NCBI GenBank assembly: GCA_031264185.1
Contig: JAISEL010000097.1
Span: 1 to 35,094 of the forward strand
Reading direction: 5' to 3'
Length of the DNA stretch: 35,094 bases
Source: Deltaproteobacteria bacterium
GTDB taxonomy: Bacteria; Desulfobacterota; Desulfarculia; Adiutricales; Adiutricaceae
Below, one piece after another: positions 9,556 to 18,384 of the stretch (position 1 is its first letter; every line of letters begins with the position of its first letter). The position numbers were made by a program, and so were the translations under genes. Below the pieces are notes generated by a model. The model did no database searches. It was not told the origin of the DNA and worked only from the letters and a program-made list of their open reading frames with translations.

Positions 9556-10995
9556 TTAACGCACCACAAAATCGACTTCGTCCAGCCGGCCCACCAGAGA
9601 AAGAGTAAACGAAGCGCCCATAAACGTCAGATGAGGGCGGACATAAAGGGCCATCTGGCGCCAGCCCGGCACACCCGGGACATCCCGGACCTCAACCCGG
9701 GCTTGCCTGAGTGGCCGGCGGCCTCTCAGTTCCGGGGACGGACTGTCCATGTCGGTCACATACTGGTTCAGCCAGGCGTTCAATTCCTTTTCAATAACCT
9801 GCCGGTCTTTCCAGGTGCCGATATTCTCCCGCTGGATAACTTTTATATAGTGGGCCAGGCGGTTGACAATCATCATGTAAGGCAGAATGGTGGAGACGAG
9901 ATAGTTGAAAGACGCCTCTTCCCCGCCGCCGGTATCGTCTCGGAATGATTTAGGAATCAGAACAGTGGGGGCCGAATAGACCGCCGCCTGACTGGGATTT
10001 TCCCGAAGCGAGACCGAAATAAAGCCGCTGTTGGCCAGAGTCTGCTCCATCCTTTCGCCGATTCTGGCCTCCAGAGGAATGCGGCTCTGGACACGGCCCA
10101 TTGATTCGTAGTGCCACGATTCCAAGCCTTCTATCAGACCGCCCCCGTCTAAACCGGTAACATTGGTGCACCATCGGTATTTAGCAAAGCTTTTGGCCAT
10201 CAAAACGCCCATTAGAACCGATGAATAGCCCCAGACATATGAAGTTTCGGCCTCGGTGCTTTCATCGTAATTAAACCCTGGCCACCTTCTGGACCTGGGA
10301 TTGTAGGGTATCCGGGTCAGGAACCCGGGCATGACCAAAGCCAGGTAGCGGGAATTCTCCTGATTTCTCAATGCCTGCCAGGCCGAGTAATTGGGCTGAG
10401 ACAAAATGGCCTCCAAATCCTGGACGGCCATAAGTTCCCCCCAGGACTTAAGCCCGAAAAAATCGGCGGCCACCGAAACCACAAAAGGAGCGTGAGCCAG
10501 AGCGCCTAAATTGGCCATGGCCCGCATTAAGGACAGATCTTCAGGCTGACTGGACAGTTCGTAAGCGCCTATGATCACTCCGTAAGGCTGACCTCCGAAC
10601 TGGCCGTACTCCATGGAGTAAATCTTACGGAACATTGACGAGCGAATTATCTCCGGAGCCTCGGAAAAATCCTCGCAGACTTCGCTTTTCTGGGCATCCA
10701 AAAGATAGACCTCAATATTTTCCCGGCTGTCGGCCCGGTCGACCAGGTACTTTAAAGACCTCCACGTCCTTTCCACATCCAAAAAATCCGGATGGTGGAG
10801 AATGGCGTCCAATTGACGGCCAAGAGCCGAATCCAAACCGGCCACCAGCCCGTCAATTTCCAGAAGCGTCCGGTTAAGATCGGCAAAATTAGGCTCCATG
10901 GGCAAAGCAAAAGCTAAAGCTTTAACCAAAGACTCCTTACCGTCGTCGGACAGATCGGCCAGCAGACCTTCCAGACAGGAGTTGCCTGAAGTCAA
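9556..10995 (-). CDS. TssC-like T6SS sheath large subunit, orphan copy
   Basis: 479 residues, about normal TssC length. Family landmarks appear in order: LDAILHHPDFLDVERTWRSL, then VYLLDA, then FRKIYSMEYGQFGGQPYGVI. Further on come HAPFVVSVAADFFGL, SRYLALVMPGFLTRIPYN, WCTNVTGLDGGGLIEGLE and the AHYIKVIQRENIGTW segment. It ends with VPGVPGW and LYVRPH. TssC normally forms the contractile sheath with TssB, but no tssB is here. It sits between the PAAR-like and VgrG genes. The start is TTG (no ATG fits), and TTGA overlaps the stop of the DUF4150 gene by 4 nt, so the two are probably translationally coupled. It may be a specialised sheath-like or adaptor paralogue. Confidence 0.9.
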   Translation of the reverse strand: MTSGNSCLEGLLADLSDDGKESLVKALAFALPMEPNFADLNRTLLEIDGLVAGLDSALGRQLDAILHHPDFLDVERTWRSLKYLVDRADSRENIEVYLLDAQKSEVCEDFSEAPEIIRSSMFRKIYSMEYGQFGGQPYGVIIGAYELSSQPEDLSLMRAMANLGALAHAPFVVSVAADFFGLKSWGELMAVQDLEAILSQPNYSAWQALRNQENSRYLALVMPGFLTRIPYNPRSRRWPGFNYDESTEAETSYVWGYSSVLMGVLMAKSFAKYRWCTNVTGLDGGGLIEGLESWHYESMGRVQSRIPLEARIGERMEQTLANSGFISVSLRENPSQAAVYSAPTVLIPKSFRDDTGGGEEASFNYLVSTILPYMMIVNRLAHYIKVIQRENIGTWKDRQVIEKELNAWLNQYVTDMDSPSPELRGRRPLRQARVEVRDVPGVPGWRQMALYVRPHLTFMGASFTLSLVGRLDEVDFVVR

Positions 10996-11405
10996 TTGGC
11001 TATCACCTTGACCTGGGCACCCATGGGACAGGAGCCGGTGGTGTTGAAAAGAGCGTCCCCGTTATGGAAAGTCATTGCTCCCTGGGACACTGCCCTTTTG
11101 CCTTCCAAAAAGACTTTCAAACTGGCCGTGGCCGGTGAAAATGTCCCCGGCCCTATGAATTTTCCGGAAACAACCCCGCCTGCGGTGCCGGCCTCATCGC
11201 CCTGGGACATGGGCACTTTGCTCTGGGCGGTCAGGCCCTGGGCTCCATCAATTAAGACTTTCTGGGAGGCTGTGGAAGGATCGGCCTGATTGAGCTGAAA
11301 CATATTGGGCAGAGGCATGGGCACCGGCCCGGCCGGGGACGGCACCTTGCAGACATCCGGAGCCAGAAACGTGGCCATTCCGCCTTTGACAGTCAAAGCA
11401 AACAT
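10992..11405 (-). CDS. DUF4150 PAAR-like protein
   Basis: 137 residues. The DUF4150 layout is clear: the VCKVPSPAGPVPMPLPNM segment near the start, then KVLIDG, MSQGDEAGTAGGVVSG, KVFLEGK and a closing CPMGAQVKVI. DUF4150 proteins are PAAR-like tips that cap VgrG. This one has no extra toxin domain. It lies 4 nt after the DUF3540 gene and overlaps the TssC-like gene by 4 nt. Upstream TTGGGAT is a weak ribosome site. Confidence 0.9.
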   Translation of the reverse strand: MFALTVKGGMATFLAPDVCKVPSPAGPVPMPLPNMFQLNQADPSTASQKVLIDGAQGLTAQSKVPMSQGDEAGTAGGVVSGKFIGPGTFSPATASLKVFLEGKRAVSQGAMTFHNGDALFNTTGSCPMGAQVKVIAN

Positions 11406-11409
11406 AATT

Positions 11410-12015
11410 TTATCCCAACCTTAAATCCCGCCCGTCAATTTTGACCGATCCGCTGGCTTTTAAATCCAGGCCTTCAGCCCTGGCCATAAGATCCTCCTGA
11501 GCCGTAATCCGAATCGACTGACCGGAAACTTTGGCCGCCCCGTCAACTTTTAAAGTCAGGTTATGGGACGTGCCCAAAAACGACCTGCAGACCGAGGACA
11601 CCAGACCGGCCAGGCAGTGGACGATCCGGAAATCCAGTTTTAAAAGGCGCCCGAAGAGACTGACCTGATCGGCTTTAAACTGGATTTTTTGCGTGTCTAC
11701 TGAAAAATGTTTTGTCTTAAAGCCTAAATCGGCTGACTCAATAACCACCCGGTCCGGCAGATTAAGGGCGGCTTTTTTGGTCAGGGTCCTTTCCAGAACA
11801 GCCGTAATATAGACTTTTTCCCGGTCAAAATAAGCCAGAACCAGATCGCCTTTTTCCGGAACCAGGAGACAGGAGGACGCCATTCGGGCTTCAAACAAAG
11901 CTTCACCGTCGGAGATTAAAAAGCCGCCTTCTTTGGCCTCAGCCAGGCGGACTGTCTTTAATCCCAAGGGGAGTCTTTCCTCCGGCAGAAGATCGGAATT
12001 AACAGCTAAGGGCAT
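11410..12015 (-). CDS. DUF3540 protein (T6SS accessory)
   Basis: 201 residues. The DUF3540 pattern is visible: an N-terminal beta domain ending LVLAYFDREKVYITAVLER, then the LNLPDRVVIESADLGFKTKH segment, then a helix containing LLKLDFRIVHCLAGLV. The final repeated strands end in GSVKIDGRDLRLG. The family occurs with DUF2169, DUF4150 and VgrG in type VI islands; its biochemical role is unknown. A GAGG Shine-Dalgarno lies 6 nt before ATG. It is second in the operon. Confidence 0.88.
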   Translation of the reverse strand: MPLAVNSDLLPEERLPLGLKTVRLAEAKEGGFLISDGEALFEARMASSCLLVPEKGDLVLAYFDREKVYITAVLERTLTKKAALNLPDRVVIESADLGFKTKHFSVDTQKIQFKADQVSLFGRLLKLDFRIVHCLAGLVSSVCRSFLGTSHNLTLKVDGAAKVSGQSIRITAQEDLMARAEGLDLKASGSVKIDGRDLRLG

Positions 12016-12053
12016 ACTTACCTCAAAACTTCAGGCGGAACGCCTGTAAAAAA

Positions 12054-12983
12054 TCAGGCCGGTCGGGTCTGAAAATCTTCAGCCCTGGCCAGATCCGGAT
12101 CAGTAAAACGGGCGCCGTCGGTCCGCCCGGCGGCCGAAAGTTCAAGATCTACGGTCCGGTGAAAATTGGCATAGGAAAAATCGGCCCCGGCTAAAACGGC
12201 CAAAGAAAACCTGGCCTGGGAAAAATCGCTGTAAGGACTGAGCAGACCTTTTAAATTGGCGTGACTTAAATCGGCTCCGGAAAAAATAGCCTTGTCGGCC
12301 CGAGCGTTACTTAAATCGGCTCCGGCCAGTTTAGCTTCCCGAAAAAAAGCCCCGGTCAAAGTCTGGCCTCTTAATTTGGCCCCGGTCAGATCGCTTTTAG
12401 AAAAATTGGCGCAGGTCAGATCTGTATCTTTGGCCAGAAGGCCCAAAAGTTTAGTTTGCGTGGCCTGAAGCTGAACAGCCGAGGTGCTTTCCAAGCTGAT
12501 GTCCTCAAAAGCCGATTGCCGGATGATCAAAAGTTCCAATTTCGAGCCTTTAAAGCAAGCAGATCCGAACCGGCAGCCGTGCAGAAGGCCTGACGATAAA
12601 TCGGCTTTAAAAAAGTGGGCTCTGGGGCTGAAGTCACAGTTAAAAAACGTCACCCGGCTGAAATTTATCCCGGCAAAGTCTCCCCCGGTCAGTAAACAGT
12701 CTTTGAAACTGGCCCGGCTGAAATCTGCCTGGCTAAGGGAACCTAAAAATTTGGTCCTTAAAAAGCTGTTGCCGGAAAAAACAGCCCCTATAAAGTCGGT
12801 ATTTTGAAAAACGCAGTCCACAAACCGGACATCATTAAACGAGGCTCCAGATAAAGAACAGCTATCAAAGACCAGAGAGCTGAAGTCCATGCCTGAAAAA
12901 CTCTGGCCGCCAAGATCCAAGCCGGCCAGAGGACGCCCATGATTCATATGTTCGGTTATTAGACCTAAAATATCCTGGGACAT
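12054..12983 (-). CDS. Pentapeptide-repeat protein (T6SS island)
   Basis: 309 residues, nearly all A(D/N)F/L-type pentapeptides from about residue 25 (SFSGMDFSS, SLSGASF, then later ADLSNARADKAIFSGADLSH). The result should be a single beta-helix rod with no catalytic domain. Cys-rich repeats in the middle (DSCSL, VDCVF, KDCLL, NCDF) differ from the Gly/Ala-rich repeats at the end. It is the first gene of the operon, with GAGGG before the ATG. Together with the fusion protein at 3009-6176, the operon encodes two pentapeptide rods, which may be structural partners in loading. That pairing is inferred from context only. Confidence 0.85.
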   Translation of the reverse strand: MSQDILGLITEHMNHGRPLAGLDLGGQSFSGMDFSSLVFDSCSLSGASFNDVRFVDCVFQNTDFIGAVFSGNSFLRTKFLGSLSQADFSRASFKDCLLTGGDFAGINFSRVTFFNCDFSPRAHFFKADLSSGLLHGCRFGSACFKGSKLELLIIRQSAFEDISLESTSAVQLQATQTKLLGLLAKDTDLTCANFSKSDLTGAKLRGQTLTGAFFREAKLAGADLSNARADKAIFSGADLSHANLKGLLSPYSDFSQARFSLAVLAGADFSYANFHRTVDLELSAAGRTDGARFTDPDLARAEDFQTRPA

Positions 12984-14438
12984 GTAAGACCCTCTGGAAC
13001 GATTGGTTGGAGACCTTGAGATTATGACCGGCAGTTATTCAATTAATTTTATAAATTATTATATTTAGCAGCATTTGACTGTTTTAAAATACAGTTTTAT
13101 CCATAAATGATTTACCAATAAATCAAAACCAAAACAACAGCAAAATTGAATCTGAAAATTGACTGCCGCCATCTCTGTCTGGTCAGGGGCTGGGGAGCCA
13201 GGCGAGAAATTAGCATTTTAAGAACCAAATTATGACTCTATCCTACTGTAAATCTTGATAAATATCAAGCCTTGAATGCTTTTAATTTCCGGCCCAGGCG
13301 ATTTTTAGGCGCCTAATAAGTAATCAGGGGAACATTGGCACTAACTGTACCTTGGTCCAACCGGAAGTCAGGACATAACTTCCCAAATGTTTTGAGTCCT
13401 GATCAGACCAGATAATATAAGCAAGCCTGATAGATTTCAAGTAAATTTTTTGTAAAACAGTAAATTATTACTAATATTATTGTAATATTTTACTTTGAAT
13501 AATAAGCTTATCGTCAGTAATGAAATGTAAATAATCCTCTAATGAATCAACGGCCTGAGTAAAATTTTTTTGACATGAAGATTAAGTATCAGTGTCCTTA
13601 TGTTTTTGGCCTGTTTGTCCGGACTTGGAAAATATCGGCAGAAGGTTCATAAATTTTTGAGCCATGGAACATTTCACTTTTTTAATGGTCAGATAAATAT
13701 GGCCTATTGTCCTGCCTTCCCTGAGACTTCCTGAACAAAAGCCGGCACATATACTTTCCCTGGCCGGGGCCGGGGAACCGTATTTTACAGCCTAGCTTTT
13801 CCGCTCCGCTCACAATCCTTTCCGGCTAATTTTCAAATAAAAAGCATTACAATTATCTCTATATAAAACTATTATATTTTTTAAACTTAACATTATTAAT
13901 CTATTTTCAAAATTTATTGGTTCCAAGGCTCTATCCGCATCCGCAAATTGGAGGAGGCCTCCGGCTCTGTTTATTAGCTTACGGATTTTCTCCAGGAAAA
14001 CGCTCTCTTTTGAAGGTGCCTTTTTTGAACTAATATCTTGACGCTTCCGTAAAGCTCCGTTAGTGGACAATTTCTGCTTTTTAGCCTCAAGCCTTCAGAA
14101 TGTTCCGATCTTGGCCTGAAACTTGGGCTCCCGGACATTGGATTAAATGCTATTTTTCATTTTCCTCCCCGGATCCTTTGGTATTGGTGAAGAAAATTCT
14201 TTACAGTACATATCAAAATCTGGAATTATAATTTGGAATAATGGCCAACACCGGCCGAGGATTAAAGCAAAAACTGGAGACAACGTTTAGAGCTCATAAT
14301 CAGGACCAGGCGGACTATGCCAGGCAGCTCCAAGTATATTCCTGAGTATTTTGCAAAAGAAATGAAAAGCAATTTCTGAACAGTAAACTCAACTATAATA
14401 TCTCTTAATTTCTCTTACTGCTGCCTGCGGAGCGAATT
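12984..14438. other. Divergent intergenic region, no intact gene
   Basis: This separates the minus-strand T6SS operon from the plus-strand WYL-rtcB operon. A TATAAT on the minus strand (13058-13063) could serve the T6SS operon, but no good -35 is seen. Small hairpins include CTTGAT/ATCAAG near 13255-13270, TCAGGAC/GTCCTGA near 13370-13400, and a GC-rich TTTCCC/GGGGAA hairpin at 13755-13777. A minus-strand TTG-started 86-codon frame (13810-14070, containing KIRKLINRAGGLLQFADADR) has no ribosome site and is probably a remnant. Confidence 0.5.
14394..14399 (+). promoter_or_regulatory. Possible -10 box of the WYL-rtcB-prfH operon
   Basis: A perfect TATAAT lies 40 nt upstream of the GTG start of the WYL gene. 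The only -35 candidate is the poor TTTCTG about 15 nt upstream. Confidence 0.3.
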
Positions 14439-15437
14439 GTGCCAGATAAATGGGATGAAGCCAAACCGGCGGAAAAACTGCTGTCTCTCTACAGCCTGCT
14501 GATGATCTCCAGGCGGAAATTGAGTCTGACCGAACTTTCCAGTGAGCTTAAGTGTTCCAAACAGGCAGTTCTCCGTTTAATTACCCAGCTGGAGGCCTCC
14601 AGGTGCGGTAAAGTGATTCTTTCCAAACAGGGCCGGGAAAATATGTACCGTTTGGACCGACCCAAAGAAATACCCAAATTGTCTTTGACCTCTGACGGCA
14701 TCAGAGAATTAGCCATGTGCCGCAATTTCCTCTGCCATGTTCTGCCGCCTGACATAAGAAAAAGTTTGGATTCGACCATTCGCCAGGCCTCTGTCTTTGT
14801 CCCTGAGGGGATCGATCCCACCCGGGTCATCCATTTAGGACGGGCGGCCATCAGAGGCCGAATTGATTACACTCCTTTTGCCGAAACTCTGGAAACCTTA
14901 ATAAAGGCCATCTCTGACCGCCGGATATGCGATGTGACTTACCGCCCTAATTTAAAAGGGCCGGTCAAGAAGTACGCGTTCGCTCCAAAGCAATTGACGG
15001 CTTTTCACGAAGCCCTGTACGTGGACGGCTGGATGCTGGATAAAAAAGATCAGAGCCGTCTTTATGACAACCCCGCACTTTTGGCTGTCCACCGCTTCCA
15101 ATCGGTGGAAATCTCAGGACGTTCCAGCTCTAAGTTGCCGGGCATTGAGCAGGAAGAAATCGGTTTTGGTCTGATAGGCGAACCTTTTAAGGCCAAAATT
15201 AAATTCAGTTCCGAAGCCTCTACTTATGTGGCCGAAAGGGAGTGGAGTCTGGACGAGGAAAAAATCATCCACAATGACGGCACTTTAACATTGAGTTTGA
15301 CGGCCAAAAGCTCAGAAGAGTTAATTTCCTGGATCCTAAGTTTCGGTGACCGGGCTACTGTCCTTTTTCCCAAATGGCTGAGGCGGGAAGTAATGGCAAA
15401 AATAGAAAATTTGCTGAATAACTACTCAAAAGATTGA
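14439..15437 (+). CDS. WYL-domain transcriptional regulator of the RNA-repair operon
   Basis: 332 residues starting at GTG (CGGAGC 6 nt upstream). Residues about 8-70 form a winged helix-turn-helix, with the recognition region around KCSKQAVLRLITQLEASRCG. Residues about 145-225 match a WYL domain: YRPNLKGPVKKYAFAPKQLT, then LYVDGW where the Trp-Tyr-Leu triad normally lies. A C-terminal WCX-like region follows (FKAKIKFSSEA to LFPKWLRREV). WYL proteins often sense nucleic acid or nucleotide ligands. Its position directly upstream of a AAA gene, rtcB and prfH suggests that it controls them in response to RNA damage. A dead paralogue lies at 18751-19390. Confidence 0.85.
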   Translation: MPDKWDEAKPAEKLLSLYSLLMISRRKLSLTELSSELKCSKQAVLRLITQLEASRCGKVILSKQGRENMYRLDRPKEIPKLSLTSDGIRELAMCRNFLCHVLPPDIRKSLDSTIRQASVFVPEGIDPTRVIHLGRAAIRGRIDYTPFAETLETLIKAISDRRICDVTYRPNLKGPVKKYAFAPKQLTAFHEALYVDGWMLDKKDQSRLYDNPALLAVHRFQSVEISGRSSSKLPGIEQEEIGFGLIGEPFKAKIKFSSEASTYVAEREWSLDEEKIIHNDGTLTLSLTAKSSEELISWILSFGDRATVLFPKWLRREVMAKIENLLNNYSKD

Positions 15438-15467
15438 CATAAGCACTGACTGAAGGAGAGGGGGCTT

Positions 15468-16328
15468 TTGGCGAGTATGTTGAGGCGGCCACTCCGGGTG
15501 CGCCATAGGGATCCACCGACTGAATAGTTACATTTGGCGTTAATCAACGACGGGAACCGAAGATCCCTAAATGGCCAGTCAGAGGAGCCTTTTGCTCTGG
15601 ACGGAGTCTGTCTCAAAGGCCCAATGTATGAATTTTTGGACCGCCTGTAAAATATGACTCCATCTTGAGAAGCGGTAAGCCGGCTGAACCGGGCGGAGGG
15701 AACATTTTTGTTTCACGGCCCGCCTGGAACCGGTAAATCCGCTCTGGCCAAGCATATTGCCGGCACCTTAGAAATGAAATGCCGCTTGACCAAAGCTAAC
15801 GGTCTGCTAAACTCTTTCGTCGGCGGGGCGGAAAAACGGGTCAACGGGGCTTTTCAAAAGACTCAGCAAGACGAGGCCGTTTTAATAATTGACGAAACCG
15901 ACAGCTTTCTTTTTGACCGCAATACGTCCGTATGCTCCTGGGAAACATCCGCTGTCAACCAATTTCTGATCTGTTTGGAGGAATGCCGGTCAATTTGCGT
16001 CTGTACCGCCAACCGTTTGGAAATGCTCGATCCGGCGGCCATCAGGCGTTTCAGCCGTAAGGTTGAGTTCACTTATCCCTCTCAGGTTCAGCTCAGATCT
16101 CTCTGCCGGACTCCATTATCTCCTCTGGCCGGCTCAGACCCGGATGACAATGATTTGAAAGCCCTGGATTCAATGACCATAACTGCTCCAGGCGATTTTC
16201 ACGCTGTCAAAGCCAAATACTGGCTGGCCGCCCCCGGCGCCCTGAAGCACTCGGAACTTATTGGGGCTCTGGCTCAGGAAGAAAAACTTAAGAAGGAAGA
16301 TTTCCAAAAGCGGGTTGGATTTCAATAG
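15468..16328 (+). pseudogene. AAA ATPase, N-terminal half broken by three nonsense codons
   Basis: One unshifted frame runs from TTG 15468 (after GGAGAGGGGG) to 16328. It is broken by TAG 15525-15527, TAA 15648-15650 and TGA 15666-15668. The last open part gives a good AAA core: LFHGPPGTGKSALAKHIAG (Walker A), VLIIDETDSF (Walker B), and a TANRLEMLDPAAIRRFSRKV sensor/arginine-finger region. The C-terminus KKEDFQKRVGFQ looks complete. The upstream peptide SEEPFALDGVCLKGPMYEFL looks like real coding sequence interrupted by stops. A short protein could still start at TTG 15708, but it would begin only 3 residues before the P-loop. The start lies 30 nt after the WYL stop and the end 8 nt before rtcB, so it was an operon member. 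A nonsense-decayed gene is most likely. Confidence 0.75.
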
Positions 16329-16336
16329 GAACGGAT

Positions 16337-17413
16337 ATGACGGTTAAAATAATGACCAACGACGGACTTTGGCTGGAGGGCGGTGCCCTGAAACAGCTGG
16401 AGACTTTGGACCGCTACCCTGGGGTTGAACTGGTGGCCGGTCTGCCGGATCTCCACGGCGGACGCTCCCCGGTCGGTCTGGCTCTTTTGGGACGTGATTT
16501 TGTCTATCCCTACGTGGTGGGTAACGATATCGGCTGCGGCATGGCTCTTTGGGAAACCGATATTCCGATCCGCAAATTTAAACTCGACAAAGCCGAAAAG
16601 ACTTTGACTGCTTTTGGCCGCCTGGGCAGGCTGGACGAAGACGAACTGGCTGAGTACAGCTCTTTGATAGGTTCCTTTGATCATCGGTCAGACATCGGCA
16701 CCATAGGCGGCGGCAATCACTTTGCCGAATTTCAAAAAATAGAGACTGTCTTAGAGCCCGAGACAGCCGATAAATTATCCCTCAGTCAGGACAAAATATT
16801 CCTTTTGATCCACACCGGCTCCCGCAGTTTAGGTCAATCCATCCTTAACGCCTTTAGCAGCGAAACCGGCTATGAACTGACCTCCGCAGAGGCCGGAGAA
16901 TATCTCAGTCAGCACACTCTGGCCATGAATTGGGCCGTTTTAAACAGACGGTTGGTTGCCGAAAGACTGCTGACCAAATTGGGCGGAAGCTGCCGGCTGA
17001 TTTTGGATTTGCCCCATAATTTCGTCGAACGCCGCGGCCCAAACCTTATCCACCGCAAAGGAGCAGTCTCTTCGGAAAGGGGGCCGGTCCTGCTGCCAGG
17101 CTCAAGAGGCGCTTTTTCCTATATTTTAGAGCCTGAGCCGGACACTTCGGTCTGGGCTTACTCCCTGTCTCACGGGGCAGGCCGCAAGTGGGCAAGATCA
17201 ATGTGCCGGGAACGTCTTTCCAAAAAAAAGATGAAAACAGATCTGACCAGGACCGAGCTGGGCAGCCGGGTAATCTGCTATGAAGCCGAACTTCTTTTTC
17301 AGGAAGCTCCGGAGGCTTATAAAAACATCCAGTCAGTCATTGAGGCCATGGTCGCCAATCAGGCGGCTAGGACGGCCATAGTCTTCAGACCTCTTTTAAC
17401 GTTCAAAGGCTGA
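16337..17413 (+). CDS. rtcB: RNA-splicing ligase RtcB family protein (PrfH-linked type)
   Basis: 358 residues, shorter than housekeeping RtcB (about 400-480). RtcB joins 2',3'-cyclic phosphate (or 3'-phosphate) and 5'-OH RNA ends using GTP and Mn2+. Metal- and GMP-binding motifs are present: PDLHGG (37-42), GNDIGCG (62-68, Cys67 metal ligand), GTIGGGNHFAEF (121-132), HTGSRSLG (159-166), LPHN (225-228) and the guanylated His in SHGAGR (His279). Start ATG has AGGAA upstream. It lies 8 nt after the AAA frame and 10 nt before prfH. In the known RtcB2-PrfH pairing, the ligase reseals 16S rRNA cleaved in the decoding centre after PrfH has released the stalled peptide. That role here is inferred from family and neighbours. 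Confidence 0.93.
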   Translation: MTVKIMTNDGLWLEGGALKQLETLDRYPGVELVAGLPDLHGGRSPVGLALLGRDFVYPYVVGNDIGCGMALWETDIPIRKFKLDKAEKTLTAFGRLGRLDEDELAEYSSLIGSFDHRSDIGTIGGGNHFAEFQKIETVLEPETADKLSLSQDKIFLLIHTGSRSLGQSILNAFSSETGYELTSAEAGEYLSQHTLAMNWAVLNRRLVAERLLTKLGGSCRLILDLPHNFVERRGPNLIHRKGAVSSERGPVLLPGSRGAFSYILEPEPDTSVWAYSLSHGAGRKWARSMCRERLSKKKMKTDLTRTELGSRVICYEAELLFQEAPEAYKNIQSVIEAMVANQAARTAIVFRPLLTFKG

Positions 17414-17423
17414 GGAGAGAAAA

Positions 17424-18113
17424 TTGAAAAACTGGCAACTAAGTTCCGGCCGAGGACCGGCGGAATGCGAATTGGCTGTGGGTCTGTACCTTAAGTACCT
17501 GGCTGCCGAATATCCGGCATTGAAGGTACTGTCCTGCCAGGGCGAACACGAGGTAACCGCCGGTGGTCTTAGGTTCACCGCTTATCAGAGCGTCACTTTG
17601 AGCCTGCCGCCGGACATAAGGCTGCCAGAGGGGAGCTTAAAATGGAAGAGCAAAAGCCCTTTCCGGCCCAACCACGGCCGCCAAAATTGGTTTTTTCAGA
17701 TCAGTTCTGTTCAGGATGCCGTCAACCTCCCATTTGAAAACAAAATGAAAAAAGCTGACATTAAAAGCCGGGATCTGCGCTTTGAGACCTTCCGAAGTCC
17801 AGGTAAAGGCGGCCAAAACGTTAACAAAGTTGAAACCGGGGTAAGAGTTGAGCATTTGCCCTCAGGCCTCATCGCTGCCTCCATCACGGCCAGAACCCAG
17901 CAGGGCAACAAAAGTCTAGCCGTAGAGCGTCTCGTGGAAAAAATGAATGCCAAAAATATGGCCCGGGCCTGTCAGATAAAAAAAGTTCAGAGACACCTTC
18001 ATGATGAACTGATCAGAGGCAACCAGGTCCAGACGTTTGAGGGTTTAGATTTTAAGCCGGTCAATAGTGACCGGGATACCGGGGATGACCAGATTAAATG
18101 TAAACAGACTTAA
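17424..18113 (+). CDS. prfH: Peptide chain release factor homologue PrfH
   Basis: 229 residues from TTG 17424 with GAGGAG 6 nt upstream. The N-terminus WQLSSGRGPAECELAV and the central HGRQNWFFQI are PrfH hallmarks. The peptidyl-hydrolysis loop RSPGKGGQNVNK has the GGQ at residues 129-131. It lacks the stop-codon-recognition domain of RF1/RF2, as the family does. The C-terminus is basic and Gln-rich (RARACQIKKVQRHLH-like), longer than in E. coli PrfH. PrfH releases nascent chains from ribosomes damaged in the 30S decoding centre. It is the last operon gene, with MITE copy 2 starting 57 nt after its stop. Confidence 0.93.
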   Translation: MKNWQLSSGRGPAECELAVGLYLKYLAAEYPALKVLSCQGEHEVTAGGLRFTAYQSVTLSLPPDIRLPEGSLKWKSKSPFRPNHGRQNWFFQISSVQDAVNLPFENKMKKADIKSRDLRFETFRSPGKGGQNVNKVETGVRVEHLPSGLIAASITARTQQGNKSLAVERLVEKMNAKNMARACQIKKVQRHLHDELIRGNQVQTFEGLDFKPVNSDRDTGDDQIKCKQT

Positions 18114-18169
18114 TATAGGACTATATACAATTTTTATCCTCTATCGCACCAAATTACCTCCAATGGAAC

Positions 18170-18272
18170 TATTACTCCGGCGGATAATTTTGACCATAGA
18201 TAAAATTAAATGCGCGAAAGTCAAGGTGAACCCGAAGAAAATAGATTCTCATAATTATCCGCCGGGGTAATA
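18170..18272 (+). mobile_element. MITE copy 2 (103 bp, TA-flanked)
   Basis: Same ends as copies 1, 3 and 4 (TATTACTCCGGCGGATAATT and its near-complement), with TA on both sides. Its interior matches copy 3, and it is inverted relative to copies 1 and 4. It lies just downstream of prfH, where its hairpin could act as an mRNA 3' end or stabiliser. Confidence 0.85.
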
Positions 18273-18384
18273 TCAAAAAATAGTCGATAATCCAAGTATC
18301 ACCCCAACCGGCAATTACGGACTCTAAAATTATGGCCCAAAAACAGAAGACAAGGCTGGATTTGGGCAGAAAGATTTTTAAGCT

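Noticed and set aside
18067-18270. Plus-strand 67-codon frame at the end of prfH
   Set aside because: It starts inside prfH in another frame and continues only through MITE copy 2, with no ribosome site.
18170-18272. The repeated Tn-like ends as a CRISPR array
   Set aside because: The copies are tens of kilobases apart, inverted in orientation, with inverted ends and TA flanks. There are no regular spacers and no cas genes, so they are MITEs.
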